A model generated the notes under the pieces. That model searched no databases and had not been told where the DNA came from. It saw only the letters and a program-made list of their open reading frames with translations. Shown piece after piece: positions 34,553 through 43,996 of a stretch of DNA of 57,558 nucleotides (position 1 is its first letter; the number at the start of each line of letters is the position of its first letter). Made by a program: the position numbers and the translations under genes. Source of the stretch: an uncultured Lachnospiraceae bacterium (GTDB taxonomy: Bacteria > Bacillota > Clostridia > Lachnospirales > Lachnospiraceae); the NCBI GenBank assembly GCA_948794795.1, contig CAQGLR010000022.1, positions 1-57,558 on the forward strand, written 5' to 3'.

Positions 34553-35437
34553 ATGTTACCAGATGAATATTATATAAGGCTGTATCTTACAATAGCCTCT
34601 TCTTTATTTGTAATAGCATGGATGTTTTTATATTTCAGATATGGCATGAAATTTAAAGAAAATATAGAAAAAGTTAATAAAGATGTATTTTTCCTGCCAG
34701 ATATATTTTTTATAGGATATGGCGTAATAGATTTATTTCATATTAATATTTATGCAGGACGTGGGCAGAAACGGATGAAAATTTTAAGGGAGATTATGCC
34801 TGCAGAAGAAGTGCCATTTTATTATTATACAACACTTGCTGCCCAGATTACGTATATTATGACAATAGTCCCGTTAGCTATATTAATATCAGCATTTGCG
34901 GAGGATTACAGCATTGCACTTATAGGTATAACAGTTGCCGCTGTACTTGCATTTTATATGGATTACGACACAGATTCCAAAGTAGAAAAACGCCGCAGTG
35001 AACTATTGTCAGATTTCCCAAATATGCTTTCACAAATGGTACTTCTTATAAATGCAGGCTTGCCATTGCGTGACACTTTAAAGAAAGTATCAGAAGGTAA
35101 GGAGAATATATGTCTTTATAAAGAAATACATATTCTGTTTAATGATATTATTAATGGAACGCCAGAATTAGAAGCAATAAAAGCATTTTCGGACAGATGT
35201 AATATTTTAGAAATAAAGAAGTTTTCTACTGCAGTATTTCAAAACTTAGAAAATGGAGATGAAGATCTTGGCGGAATACTTGCAGAAATATCAAACACTA
35301 TCTGGATGGAAAGAAGCAATAAAGTGCGCCAGATGGGAGAAGCAGCATCTTCAAAACTGATGATACCTATTATGATTATATTTATAGGCATACTTTTAAT
35401 GGTAATGGTGCCAATATTTTCAAGCATCGGTTTTTAA
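34553..35437 (+). CDS. tadC: TadC-like pilus inner membrane platform protein
   Basis: This 294-residue protein is a second T2SSF-type subunit. It has an N-terminal membrane helix (LYLTIASSLFVIAWMFLYF), two middle helices (YIMTIVPLAILISAFA; IALIGITVAAVLAFYMDY), the F-domain (LSDFPNMLSQMVLLINAG, LPLRDTLKKV) and a C-terminal helix (MIPIMIIFIGILLMVMVPIF). AAAGGTG precedes the ATG. It overlaps in context with tadB, 5 bases upstream, and both form the export platform. Confidence 0.88.
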   Translation: MLPDEYYIRLYLTIASSLFVIAWMFLYFRYGMKFKENIEKVNKDVFFLPDIFFIGYGVIDLFHINIYAGRGQKRMKILREIMPAEEVPFYYYTTLAAQITYIMTIVPLAILISAFAEDYSIALIGITVAAVLAFYMDYDTDSKVEKRRSELLSDFPNMLSQMVLLINAGLPLRDTLKKVSEGKENICLYKEIHILFNDIINGTPELEAIKAFSDRCNILEIKKFSTAVFQNLENGDEDLGGILAEISNTIWMERSNKVRQMGEAASSKLMIPIMIIFIGILLMVMVPIFSSIGF

Positions 35438-35521
35438 GAAATATAGTTATATAGATACTATGCCAGAAGTTTAATTTTATTATTAAAGGTGTGGTATTTA
35501 AACGGAAAGGAGGGAAGGGAC

Positions 35522-35746
35522 ATGATGTCAAAAATTTCAGCAGACATAATGGTAAAATACTGGAGGGCAAAAGAGGCTTTTAAATCCTTTTTAGAAGAAG
35601 AAAGAGGAGATTCACATATTATAGCTGTTATACTGGTGCTGGTGGTTGTAGTTGGGCTGGCGGTGATTTTTAAAGACCAGATTACTGCGTTGGTTAATAG
35701 TATATGGGACAAAATAACTGATACATCAAAAACTTTTATAGAATAA
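35522..35746 (+). CDS. Flp1-like pilin
   Basis: The 74-residue protein is the likely major pilin. A charged leader (MMSKISADIMVKYWRAKEAF and EEERG) is followed by the hydrophobic assembly helix (HIIAVILVLVVVVGLAVIF) and a short polar tail (KDQITALVNSIWDKI). Cleavage by the A24 peptidase would fall after the Gly of EERG. The Glu at position +5 of most type IV pilins is not present here. ATG at 35522 has a strong AAAGGAGGGAAGGG site, consistent with high expression. A hairpin follows the gene. Confidence 0.88.
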   Translation: MMSKISADIMVKYWRAKEAFKSFLEEERGDSHIIAVILVLVVVVGLAVIFKDQITALVNSIWDKITDTSKTFIE

Positions 35747-35788
35747 TAATTTTGCAAATATATATTGGTTTGTACAAAAGCTTACAAT

Positions 35789-35870
35789 CCCTGCCAGTTA
35801 CAATGTGGTTTCATGGACAAGAATGGTTTCATATAACTGTCCATTAAAACCACATTAGAATCTGCCAGGG
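35789..35870 (+). other. Long imperfect hairpin after the pilin gene
   Basis: CCCTGCCAGTTACAATGTGG plus TTTCATGGACA (35789-35819) pairs with TGTCCATTAAAACCACATT plus AGAATCTGCCAGGG (35838-35870), with few mismatches and an 18-base loop. It lies between the pilin and the TadE-like gene. There is no T-run after it. It could stabilise the pilin mRNA 3' end or reduce read-through so that pilin is made in excess over minor proteins; both are inference. Confidence 0.65.
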
Positions 35871-35917
35871 TAATAAAAGTTATGAAATAAAAACATAATT
35901 AAAAAAGAGGAATTTAG

Positions 35918-36586
35918 ATGAATTATACAAGTCTTAAAAATGAAAAAGGAGAAGCAGTTATAGAAGCTACCTTAGTATATCCTATAGTATTTTTTATTGT
36001 AGGGTTTATTATTTTATTTGGTTTATATGAAATGCAAGGAGTTGTTGAATATTCATGTGCACAATATATAGCCAGCTATACTACCAAATTAATAACTGAA
36101 CCAGGATATGAAAATTATGGTGAAATAAATGATAATGATATAGATTTTAAATCTGTAAATAAATTTAGCAATGACGGGAAAAAGTTTTCTGCTAATATGT
36201 ACCGCCGTATTAATAATAATAAAATTTCAAAAGATAAAATGAAAGAAAAACTTGAAAATATGGTAAACAGCAGCAAACTTTTGAAAATAGATAATACAGA
36301 ATGTACAGTAAATTTTAAAAGGTCTTTATTAAATACAACTATTGTTGTAACTGTAAAGGACAATATTAAAATGCCAAATTTTTTAAAATATATAGGTCTT
36401 GGTAATAATTGGAGCCGTTCTGTAACAGCAACTTCAGTAGTTACAGACCCGGCGGAATTTATCAGGAACCTGGATATGGCACAGGATGTAATAAATTATA
36501 TACTTGATAAACTTGGGCTTAGTGGCAGGATTGAAACATTAATAAACAAAGTAAGTGATTTTTATAATAAATACATAAAGCCTTAA
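35918..36586 (+). CDS. TadE-like minor pilus protein
   Basis: The 222-residue protein begins KNEKGEAVIEATLVYPIVFF, a TadE-type prepilin signature with a cleavage site after Gly and Glu at +5 (GEAVIE), then one transmembrane helix (IVFFIVGFIILFGLYEM). The rest is an extracytoplasmic domain with a region of strands. GAGG precedes the ATG. It follows the pilin and precedes the DUF5702 protein, in the standard order of clostridial Tad loci, and probably forms pseudopilus or tip parts. Confidence 0.85.
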   Translation: MNYTSLKNEKGEAVIEATLVYPIVFFIVGFIILFGLYEMQGVVEYSCAQYIASYTTKLITEPGYENYGEINDNDIDFKSVNKFSNDGKKFSANMYRRINNNKISKDKMKEKLENMVNSSKLLKIDNTECTVNFKRSLLNTTIVVTVKDNIKMPNFLKYIGLGNNWSRSVTATSVVTDPAEFIRNLDMAQDVINYILDKLGLSGRIETLINKVSDFYNKYIKP

Positions 36587-36616
36587 AGCTGATAAGAATT
36601 AGAGAGGGACAAAAGA

Positions 36617-39600
36617 ATGAAAAATATATTTTCAGTAGAATTTTTTATTAAAAAGAATGGTTCAAAAGGTTCAGTAACCATATTTCTTACAATGATACTT
36701 GTACCCATGCTTTTATTAATGATTACCCTTACAGATTATGCCAAAATATCAGTAGCAAAAAGACAGGTATCAGGTGCTGGTGATATTGCGCTTAATGCAG
36801 GGCTTTCATACTATGACAAATATTTACAGGATATGTATGGGCTTTTTGCAGTATCTAAGGATGTAAGTGAACTGGAAAAGAATCTGGAAGTATATTTTAA
36901 TAATACACTTCTTGGGGACGGGCTGGATACTACAGACCCATTTATCTCTAAAATTACAAGCATAATAACAGGCAGTAAAGATACAGACAGTACATATATG
37001 AATTTAATAAAACTTACGTCAAAAGAATTTGAACTTCTTCCTGTAGATGGGGCTAATCTTGCCAATAAAGAATTGTTAAATAACCAGCTTATGGACTATA
37101 TGAAATACCGTGGGCCAATAGTACTTGCAGGCGGCATATTTGAAAAGATAATGGCTTTTAAAGGGGTAAAAGAAGAAAATAAAGCAGTACAGAAAAAAGT
37201 AGAATTTGAAGAAGAACTCGACAAGACAGGCAACAAATGTAAAGATGCATATGAAGCAATTAAAGAATATAATGAAAAAATAAATTACTATAATTTTAAT
37301 ATAGAGAGTATACAGAATTTTGAAAAAGAAATAAAAAATATATATAAAAATATAATAATTGGTATATTTCTTGTTAGCAAAAATAAAAATATAGAAAAAA
37401 TTGAAGAGAGTAAAAAAAATAAAAGCGGCAAAGATTATAGCACTTGTAAAATAGAAGAACTTAAACAGATGTTGTATCAGCAATTAAAGGAAAATTCTGA
37501 TTATATAAATGAATATAATAACCATATAAAATTTAATGGAAATATTGATGATTTTGAGTATGTTGCAAAATATATATACAATTATATTGGTTTAGTAGAT
37601 TTTTTTGATATAAATATCAGGGATATTGGAGATGCATATATAGATAAATTAAATTCTAGTAACATAATTGAAGAAGACAGTGTGTTAGCTGAAAAAGTCC
37701 AGGAAATAAAAGATTGTATTAATTCAGATGAAGGTCTGGGGTTAGAAGACTTGAAAAATGTTTTTTTAAAGTCTTCTGAATTAAAAGAATATATTAAAGC
37801 ATTAAAATATTATATTAATAATTTTGAAGAATTCCAGAACAGAGACGACAGTGATAATGCTTTAGATTATATAAAAGATTGTGCAAAAAAATATTATAAA
37901 GAGGAATTAGGTGATGAATATGAAGATAGTGGCAAAGAAGAAGAAATTAAAAACTGTATAGGTAAACTAAAGGAAAAATGGGTAAAATTTGCAGAACAGT
38001 ATAATAAAGTTATTGCTGGTATGGATGCTTATAATAATCTTGCAGACCAGTATAATACACATCTTAGTTATTATAAAAAAAATAATGTAAATTCATTATA
38101 CGATTTAGCAAAAAATAAAAAAGAAGATGCTATTGATGCGATAAATCGCAGCATTAAGGATGCAAAGAATCTTAAAAAAGATAAGCTGGATGAAATCAAA
38201 GATATAAAGTCTGCTGCTAATAATGCAAAAAATAAAATAAATGATGTAGTTAAAGCTTTTGAGTCATTAGAATCAAAAAAAACTGGATGGAAAGGTGGCA
38301 TAGATGAAATTTCTGGTGAAAGCAAAGCAGCAATGCAGGCAGATTTTGACAGTGAGACAAAAGAACTAAACAAAGAGGATGCTATAAAATGTGAAGAAAA
38401 TTTAGAAAAAATATGTAGTATGCTTGATAAACTAAAGGAAGAGATTGAAGAAATTTCTTTTGATAAAGGTGAGGCAGCAGAGAAAGCAGATAATTATAGT
38501 GAAAAAGAAATTGATAAGAGGAAGAATGAAGCAGAACAATACTATAAAAAGAAATATGATGATAAAATATCTATAAATATAGGAAATATTCCTGAAAAAG
38601 TGGATGAGCAAAATAATAAATTTTTTAAATACTTAAAAAAATTATATGGAAATCCTGATAGTGAAAGTAAAAATAATGAAGAGAAGAAAAAGTATGAAGA
38701 TACTAAAGATAAATTATTAAAAACTGATTCAAGCTCGGATAAATCTGTAGAAGATGTAAAGTCAGGCAATGAAACCAATGATGGTTCTGGTAAAACAGAT
38801 ACTTCCACAAATAATAGTGAGGATATAAAAGCAAAGTATTCATCACCAGCGTTGCCTTCTGTAGAAAATCAAGCTGAGCCAGATAATGAAACCAAGACAT
38901 CTGTAGATGGCAATAATCTTAGCCAGTCAATAGGTAATGCAGCAAACTCTTCCATTATAGCAAATTTAGCATCTTTTAGTATTATGAAATGTGTGGAAGA
39001 TGTATACCTTACAGAGTATGTAATGAATATGTTTACATACCGTACATATAACAAAGACCATGATGGCAAGGATATTGACAGTGGCAGTTTAAAAACTTTG
39101 TCTAACTGCAGCTATATTACTGGAAGTATATTAAATGGGGCAGAAGCAGAGTATGTTTTATGGGGGCTTGGAAGTAAAAAATCCAACCTGGATGCAACTT
39201 ATGCAACTATATATGGAATACGTTTTCTTATGAATACTGTGTATGCATTTATGGATAAAAATATAAGGATTGAAACTACCAGTGCTGCTACTGCTATTGC
39301 TGGATGGACAGGTTTTGGTGTGCCAATAGTAAAAGCTGCACTTACAGTAGGTCTTGCATTACTTGAATCTAAACTTGATATGGATGCCCTTTTAAAAGGG
39401 AAAAGTGTACCTGTATGGAAAGACAGCAATACATGGACATGCAGTCTGTCTGGATTTATGAATAAAGCTGCTAATGAGCTTATAAGTATTGCAGTTGACA
39501 AAGCACAGGATGCAGCAAGTAAAGCAATAGATAAAATATATAATTGTGCATCTGATAAAATAAATGAAATGTCTGGAGAAATTTCAGAAAGTTTACAAGG

Positions 39601-40516
39601 AATGGCGATGGAAGCAATAAATTCTGTTGTAAATAATGTTACAGCTGTTGTTGAGAGCAAGATAATGGGAATATTTAGTTATGGCACTGACTTTACAGAT
39701 GTAAAAGAAAAAGACCAGTTAAAAGAAGATATAAAAAAATGGACAGATGACCTTAAAAAGACACTTGGTGTGCCAGACAGTCTTCCATCTATACAAGAAA
39801 ATCTTCCAGATTATCTTTTATATATTGCATATAACGAAGTAATAAATACTACAAACTTTATAAACCGTGTAGTAGATGAAATATGGAATAATTATAAAGA
39901 TGCAACTTCTGAAACAGCACAAGAACTTGTTAAAAAACTCGAAAAAACTGTATTTGATATCTGCAAAATTAAGAAAAATGATGAGGGTAAAATTATAGAA
40001 GTATTTGGAAAAAATGTAGCAGAATTAATAAATAATTCTGTAAGTTCAGTTAACAGTGAAATCCAAGGGTATATGGCAGAAGGCAGTGAGAAAGCAAAGG
40101 AAAATGTGTGTAATGCAATATCAAACTATGGCAATAAGCTTATATCATCTGAACATAAAACTTCATCTGCTGGCAGTACTGGCACAGGCTCTTCATCAAA
40201 ATCATGGGCATCTTCTATTACTATGGATTATAGCGAATATCTTACAATGCTGCTTATTCTAACAGGTGTTCTAGAAGATGGTTATGAAAAACATTTACTA
40301 AGGACAGCCGATTTAATCCAGATTAATACAAGTATTGCTAAAAAGAATGATAAATTTGCATTAAAGAATTGCAAGACACATTTACAAATTAAAGCTGTGG
40401 CAAGTGGAAGTACATTTTTTGCAGGAAGTAAATATTTACAGGAAACAGAAAATATTTACCTTAAGAAAAGCAACGGGCTATATGGCATTAATTATAATGG
40501 TGTAGACGGATATTAA
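36617..40516 (+). CDS. DUF5702-type TadG-like protein with a long coiled-coil insertion
   Basis: The 1299-residue protein opens with KGSVTIFLTMILVPMLLLMI, a Tad-type N-terminal helix, and continues with TDYAKISVAKRQVSGAGDIALNAGLSYYDKYLQDMYGLFA, the hallmark of DUF5702 proteins. Residues about 190-720 are highly charged and helical, with coiled-coil character and Lys/Asp/Glu-rich runs. The C-terminal third has membrane-like segments (GWTGFGVPIVKAALTVGLALL) and the typical end FAGSKYLQETENIYLKKSNG. It is much longer than DUF5702 proteins I know of. GAGGG precedes the ATG. It probably sits on the outer membrane face as an assembly component. Confidence 0.83.
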   Translation: MKNIFSVEFFIKKNGSKGSVTIFLTMILVPMLLLMITLTDYAKISVAKRQVSGAGDIALNAGLSYYDKYLQDMYGLFAVSKDVSELEKNLEVYFNNTLLGDGLDTTDPFISKITSIITGSKDTDSTYMNLIKLTSKEFELLPVDGANLANKELLNNQLMDYMKYRGPIVLAGGIFEKIMAFKGVKEENKAVQKKVEFEEELDKTGNKCKDAYEAIKEYNEKINYYNFNIESIQNFEKEIKNIYKNIIIGIFLVSKNKNIEKIEESKKNKSGKDYSTCKIEELKQMLYQQLKENSDYINEYNNHIKFNGNIDDFEYVAKYIYNYIGLVDFFDINIRDIGDAYIDKLNSSNIIEEDSVLAEKVQEIKDCINSDEGLGLEDLKNVFLKSSELKEYIKALKYYINNFEEFQNRDDSDNALDYIKDCAKKYYKEELGDEYEDSGKEEEIKNCIGKLKEKWVKFAEQYNKVIAGMDAYNNLADQYNTHLSYYKKNNVNSLYDLAKNKKEDAIDAINRSIKDAKNLKKDKLDEIKDIKSAANNAKNKINDVVKAFESLESKKTGWKGGIDEISGESKAAMQADFDSETKELNKEDAIKCEENLEKICSMLDKLKEEIEEISFDKGEAAEKADNYSEKEIDKRKNEAEQYYKKKYDDKISINIGNIPEKVDEQNNKFFKYLKKLYGNPDSESKNNEEKKKYEDTKDKLLKTDSSSDKSVEDVKSGNETNDGSGKTDTSTNNSEDIKAKYSSPALPSVENQAEPDNETKTSVDGNNLSQSIGNAANSSIIANLASFSIMKCVEDVYLTEYVMNMFTYRTYNKDHDGKDIDSGSLKTLSNCSYITGSILNGAEAEYVLWGLGSKKSNLDATYATIYGIRFLMNTVYAFMDKNIRIETTSAATAIAGWTGFGVPIVKAALTVGLALLESKLDMDALLKGKSVPVWKDSNTWTCSLSGFMNKAANELISIAVDKAQDAASKAIDKIYNCASDKINEMSGEISESLQGMAMEAINSVVNNVTAVVESKIMGIFSYGTDFTDVKEKDQLKEDIKKWTDDLKKTLGVPDSLPSIQENLPDYLLYIAYNEVINTTNFINRVVDEIWNNYKDATSETAQELVKKLEKTVFDICKIKKNDEGKIIEVFGKNVAELINNSVSSVNSEIQGYMAEGSEKAKENVCNAISNYGNKLISSEHKTSSAGSTGTGSSSKSWASSITMDYSEYLTMLLILTGVLEDGYEKHLLRTADLIQINTSIAKKNDKFALKNCKTHLQIKAVASGSTFFAGSKYLQETENIYLKKSNGLYGINYNGVDGY

Positions 40517-40540
40517 CAGCTATACCAGGAGGCGGTAGTA

Positions 40541-41593
40541 ATGAAAAGAAAAAAAGAAGAAGGTTCAGCAACTATTGAAGCTACGGTATGTCTTTCTGTA
40601 TTTATGTTTTGCATGTTATTTTTTATTATGATAGTACAGCTTACAGTTACACAGACTATTATGCAGAATGCACTTAACCAGACTGCTAAGGAGCTGTCAC
40701 AAGATTTATATTTATATGATGCATTAGGGCTTATAAATTTCAGGCAGGACCTTAGTGAATTAAATGATAAAACAAATAAAGAAATTGAAAAAACAGAAAA
40801 TGCTGTAAACAATGCAAAAGAAGAATTATCAAGTGACGGGGATATGGTTACAAATGTACAGAACGCATTTAAGGCTATAACTTCAATTTTCTCTGATAAA
40901 AATGACCCAGAGGGAGTAAGAGATGATTTCCTTGAAAAATTCAGCCCTGATAACCTTAAAGCTGGAGGCAAAACAGTTATTAATGCAGCATTGGACAGTC
41001 TTGTAAGTGCTGGTGAAAATGCAATGATACCTGTTTTATTTAAAAAGTATGTATCTTCAGATGGTAAATCTGGAACAGCAGATGCGTATTTAAAAAAGCT
41101 TCATGTTGTAAATGGAGTAAAAGGTCTGGACTTTGGAAAGTCAAGCATGTTTGGAATCTGGTCTTTTAAAAAAGAAAATGGGGAGGGAACACCAGAAGCC
41201 GGGTCCGGGACTGAAAATGATATGGACAAAGAAGCAAGTGGGGAATCTGGCAAAAAACAGGGTGATAAGAATACAATTAACCTTATACTTGAATATAAAG
41301 TAAAAATATTACATCCGGTAGAGGGATGGAAAGAGGTAAAGTGTATACAGTCCTCTGCTACACGTGTGTGGACAGGTGACGGAACAATAGTAAAACTTGA
41401 TACGGATAAAGATAAAACAGATAAAAAGGACAATAAAGAGGAAATTTATGTTTATTATGCAACAAAGTATGGTGAAAGATATCATCCTGACCGTAATTGT
41501 ATGACATTGGCAAGAAGCACCAATGTAATTAAAATTACAGTTAAAGAAGCTGAATCACTTGGTCTTACAGTATGTGCTGTATGTGGTAAGTAA
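40541..41593 (+). CDS. Second TadE-like protein with a C-terminal cysteine motif
   Basis: This 350-residue protein starts KKEEGSATIEATVCLSVFMF, a TadE-type signal with Gly cleavage and Glu at +5, and one hydrophobic helix. The middle is soluble and charged. The C-terminal 55 residues (EIYVYYATKYGERYHPDRNC, then TVCAVCGK) form a small domain with three cysteines and His, found at the end of such proteins in Clostridia and possibly metal-binding. AGGAGG precedes the ATG. It lies 24 bases from the DUF5702 gene and 38 from the peptidase gene. Confidence 0.83.
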   Translation: MKRKKEEGSATIEATVCLSVFMFCMLFFIMIVQLTVTQTIMQNALNQTAKELSQDLYLYDALGLINFRQDLSELNDKTNKEIEKTENAVNNAKEELSSDGDMVTNVQNAFKAITSIFSDKNDPEGVRDDFLEKFSPDNLKAGGKTVINAALDSLVSAGENAMIPVLFKKYVSSDGKSGTADAYLKKLHVVNGVKGLDFGKSSMFGIWSFKKENGEGTPEAGSGTENDMDKEASGESGKKQGDKNTINLILEYKVKILHPVEGWKEVKCIQSSATRVWTGDGTIVKLDTDKDKTDKKDNKEEIYVYYATKYGERYHPDRNCMTLARSTNVIKITVKEAESLGLTVCAVCGK

Positions 41594-41631
41594 AGATATT
41601 AATAGATATATTAATTTTGAAAAGAGGGATT

Positions 41632-42297
41632 ATGGATTTACAAGTAATATATTGTATAGCTTTAGCTATAATTAGCTTTTTCTGCCTGCTTGTGTACCAG
41701 GCGTATTACCTTAGCAGCGGCAGCCACCTAAGAGAGGCACTTTTACCTGCTTTTAACATGAATTTAAAAAAACTGGCAGGAGTAATATTTTACATTATAC
41801 TTGCAGTTTCATTTTATATTTACATGGACACAAATGGTTCTGTTATTGCAAAAACTTTAAAATATTTAACTATGCTCTGTGTACTTGCTACTATTGCATG
41901 GATTGATTATAAAGCAAGTAAAATACCAAATACATTACTTATTGTACTTATAGCAGCCAGACTTATATTTTTTATATATGAAAGTATAAAGGAACCAGAT
42001 TATATAAAGTTTAATATAATCCAGATGGTCTTTGGTGCATTTCTCTGTCTTGCGCTCTTACTTTTATGCAGAATTATTATCCGTAACAGTATTGGCATGG
42101 GAGATATTAAACTTTTTGCAGTATTAGGCTTATATTTTGGATATGACATAATTAACTTAATGTTTTTTTCATTCTTATGTACCGCAATATACAGCATTTA
42201 CTTGTTATTATTTAAGAAAAAGAAGAAGAAGGACAGTGTTCCAATGGGACCATTTATATTTCTTGGGACAATATTGTCATTTATACTTATATTTTAA
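41632..42297 (+). CDS. A24-family prepilin peptidase (TadV/CpaA-like)
   Basis: The 221-residue membrane aspartic peptidase cleaves the Flp pilin and TadE-like leaders. Two catalytic aspartates are visible: AWIDYKASKIPN near residue 90 and GMGDIKLFAVLG near residue 160, the latter being the GxGD motif. At least six hydrophobic segments are present. ATG at 41632 has AAGAGGGA upstream, which decides it over an in-frame TTG. It ends the core pilus gene set, followed by an AT-rich hairpin at 42331-42359 that may be a terminator. Confidence 0.9.
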   Translation: MDLQVIYCIALAIISFFCLLVYQAYYLSSGSHLREALLPAFNMNLKKLAGVIFYIILAVSFYIYMDTNGSVIAKTLKYLTMLCVLATIAWIDYKASKIPNTLLIVLIAARLIFFIYESIKEPDYIKFNIIQMVFGAFLCLALLLLCRIIIRNSIGMGDIKLFAVLGLYFGYDIINLMFFSFLCTAIYSIYLLLFKKKKKKDSVPMGPFIFLGTILSFILIF

Positions 42298-42603
42298 GCT
42301 ATTATAAAAAGTGGATACAGGCAGACTACTTAGAAAAAATTTACTTTGTAATTTTTCTATCATCTAAAAACTAATGCATTTAATTTTGGCACTTGGATAA
42401 AAGATTTAGATACTACTACATATCACACCAGGCACAATATCATTTAGTCCAGCAGAACTTGATAAATAATGAAAACTCATAAATGTTTGGAAATTGCCAG
42501 AGCCAATAACCTGTAAAGTATTTAATTCCCAAACACTGTGAAGTTGTCCAATTTAAAAAACAGAGAAATCAAAATACTTGTATAAAGTGGAGGTAAAACA
42601 CAC
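42298..42603. repeat. Intergenic stretch with a degenerate half copy of the palindromic element
   Basis: At 42468-42575 the sequence reads AAATGTTTGGAAATTGCCAGA, spread over a few more bases, then AATTTAAAAAACAGAGAAATC, resembling the right half of the elements at 1-265 and 33487-33714. The left half is hardly recognisable. An AT-rich hairpin (TAGAAAAAATTTA, CTTTG, TAATTTTTCTA) at 42331-42359 follows the peptidase gene and could stop or slow transcription. A GGAGG for the next gene lies at the end. Confidence 0.45.
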
Positions 42604-43971
42604 ATGAAACATATAGTTGCCATTGCAATGTCAGGGATGTTTATAATTTTGTGTATACTGCTTGTAACAGAATCAAACAACATCACGGATGAATATGAAA
42701 CATATATAAACCAGGCAAAAGCAGAAGAGAAAAAAGGGCTTTACCTTAATGCCATTAATTATTACCAGTCAGCCCTTGAAGTATATGATGAAGACCAGAA
42801 TATAAAATACCAGATTGTCAAAGATTACAAAAGTATGGGAAACATTGAGGGATGGCTTGACACGGTTCTTTTATTTATAAAAAACTATCCTGCAGAAGCA
42901 GACAAAGCAATCCTTATTGATGCATACAATGAAGTGCTTAGCTATTATTATGAAAACAAAGAATATGATGCCTTAGTACCCATGCTTTCAAGCCTCCGTG
43001 GAGGAGAACTTGCCAAAAGCAACAAAGATTTTAGTAAAAAAATAGAAGACTACTATTATAATATATCCTCGGTATATACAACTATTAAATGTGAAGCAGA
43101 ATATCTATCTGATTTTTACAATGGATATTTTACAATGTCCCAAAACAATGGAAAAGATAAATACCTGGTATCTGGCAGTGGAAGCATTTACAACGAAAAA
43201 GCATATGAAGATATATGTATACTAGATGATGTGCTTGGCTATTCACTTGTAAAAGAAGATGGCATATATAAAGTATATACAACAGGAGGTTATCTTAAAG
43301 AAATAGACCAGGATGGAATTACAGATGCCAGATATTATAGCAGTTCATACATAGCAGGGAAAAAAGATGGCAAATACAGAATGTATAAAAGTGACTTTTC
43401 AGATGCAGGTTTTGGCGGATGGGACAGTTTCCAGCTTATTGCTCCTGGAATTGCATGTGTAACAGATGACGGTAAAGACCAGGTACTTGTTGGGAGCAAA
43501 ATACTTGAACCAGAGGAGGGGGACAACTGGGACAGTGTAATTTATTCACAGAGAGGCATAAAAGAAAACGGAAACCAGTTATTTGTCGGGGATGGAGGCA
43601 GTTACAAGCTTATAAGCATTGACACAGATAAAACAGAATATACCACACTTGCAAAAGGGTTTGAAGCGGCAGATGCATTCTGCACAACAGAGCCTGCTGC
43701 TGTTAAAAAAGATGGGAAATGGGGTTTTATATCTGTATCAGGAGAGATAGTTATAGAACCTGTATATGAAGAAGCAAAAAGTTTTTCATATGGCTATGCA
43801 CCAGTTAAAAAAAATGGGAAATGGACACTGGTAGACACAAGTGGTAAAGAAATTTTAAATGCAGATTTTGCTGATATGGGTTCACCCACAGAAAATGGTA
43901 TTGTGCCTGTATCATTTGATGGGAATACATGGGACCTTATATCCTTGTTTATAAAAAATTACCAGGCTTAA
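42604..43971 (+). CDS. Membrane-anchored TPR and WG-repeat protein
   Basis: This 455-residue protein has an N-terminal hydrophobic anchor or signal (AMSGMFIILCILLVTES), then TPR-like helices (residues about 30-140, EKKGLYLNAINYYQSALEVY) and a beta-rich region that ends with WG repeats (AAVKKDGKWGFISVSGEIVI and APVKKNGKWTLVDTSGKEI). The bulk should lie outside the membrane. WG-repeat proteins are often found with peptidoglycan or surface genes, and their ligands are unknown. It is placed between the pilus genes and the LRR-kinase, 25 bases before the latter, so it may be a sensor partner of the kinase. GGAGG precedes the ATG. Confidence 0.83.
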   Translation: MKHIVAIAMSGMFIILCILLVTESNNITDEYETYINQAKAEEKKGLYLNAINYYQSALEVYDEDQNIKYQIVKDYKSMGNIEGWLDTVLLFIKNYPAEADKAILIDAYNEVLSYYYENKEYDALVPMLSSLRGGELAKSNKDFSKKIEDYYYNISSVYTTIKCEAEYLSDFYNGYFTMSQNNGKDKYLVSGSGSIYNEKAYEDICILDDVLGYSLVKEDGIYKVYTTGGYLKEIDQDGITDARYYSSSYIAGKKDGKYRMYKSDFSDAGFGGWDSFQLIAPGIACVTDDGKDQVLVGSKILEPEEGDNWDSVIYSQRGIKENGNQLFVGDGGSYKLISIDTDKTEYTTLAKGFEAADAFCTTEPAAVKKDGKWGFISVSGEIVIEPVYEEAKSFSYGYAPVKKNGKWTLVDTSGKEILNADFADMGSPTENGIVPVSFDGNTWDLISLFIKNYQA

Positions 43972-43996
43972 CAATATATTCCAGGGAGATATCTAT

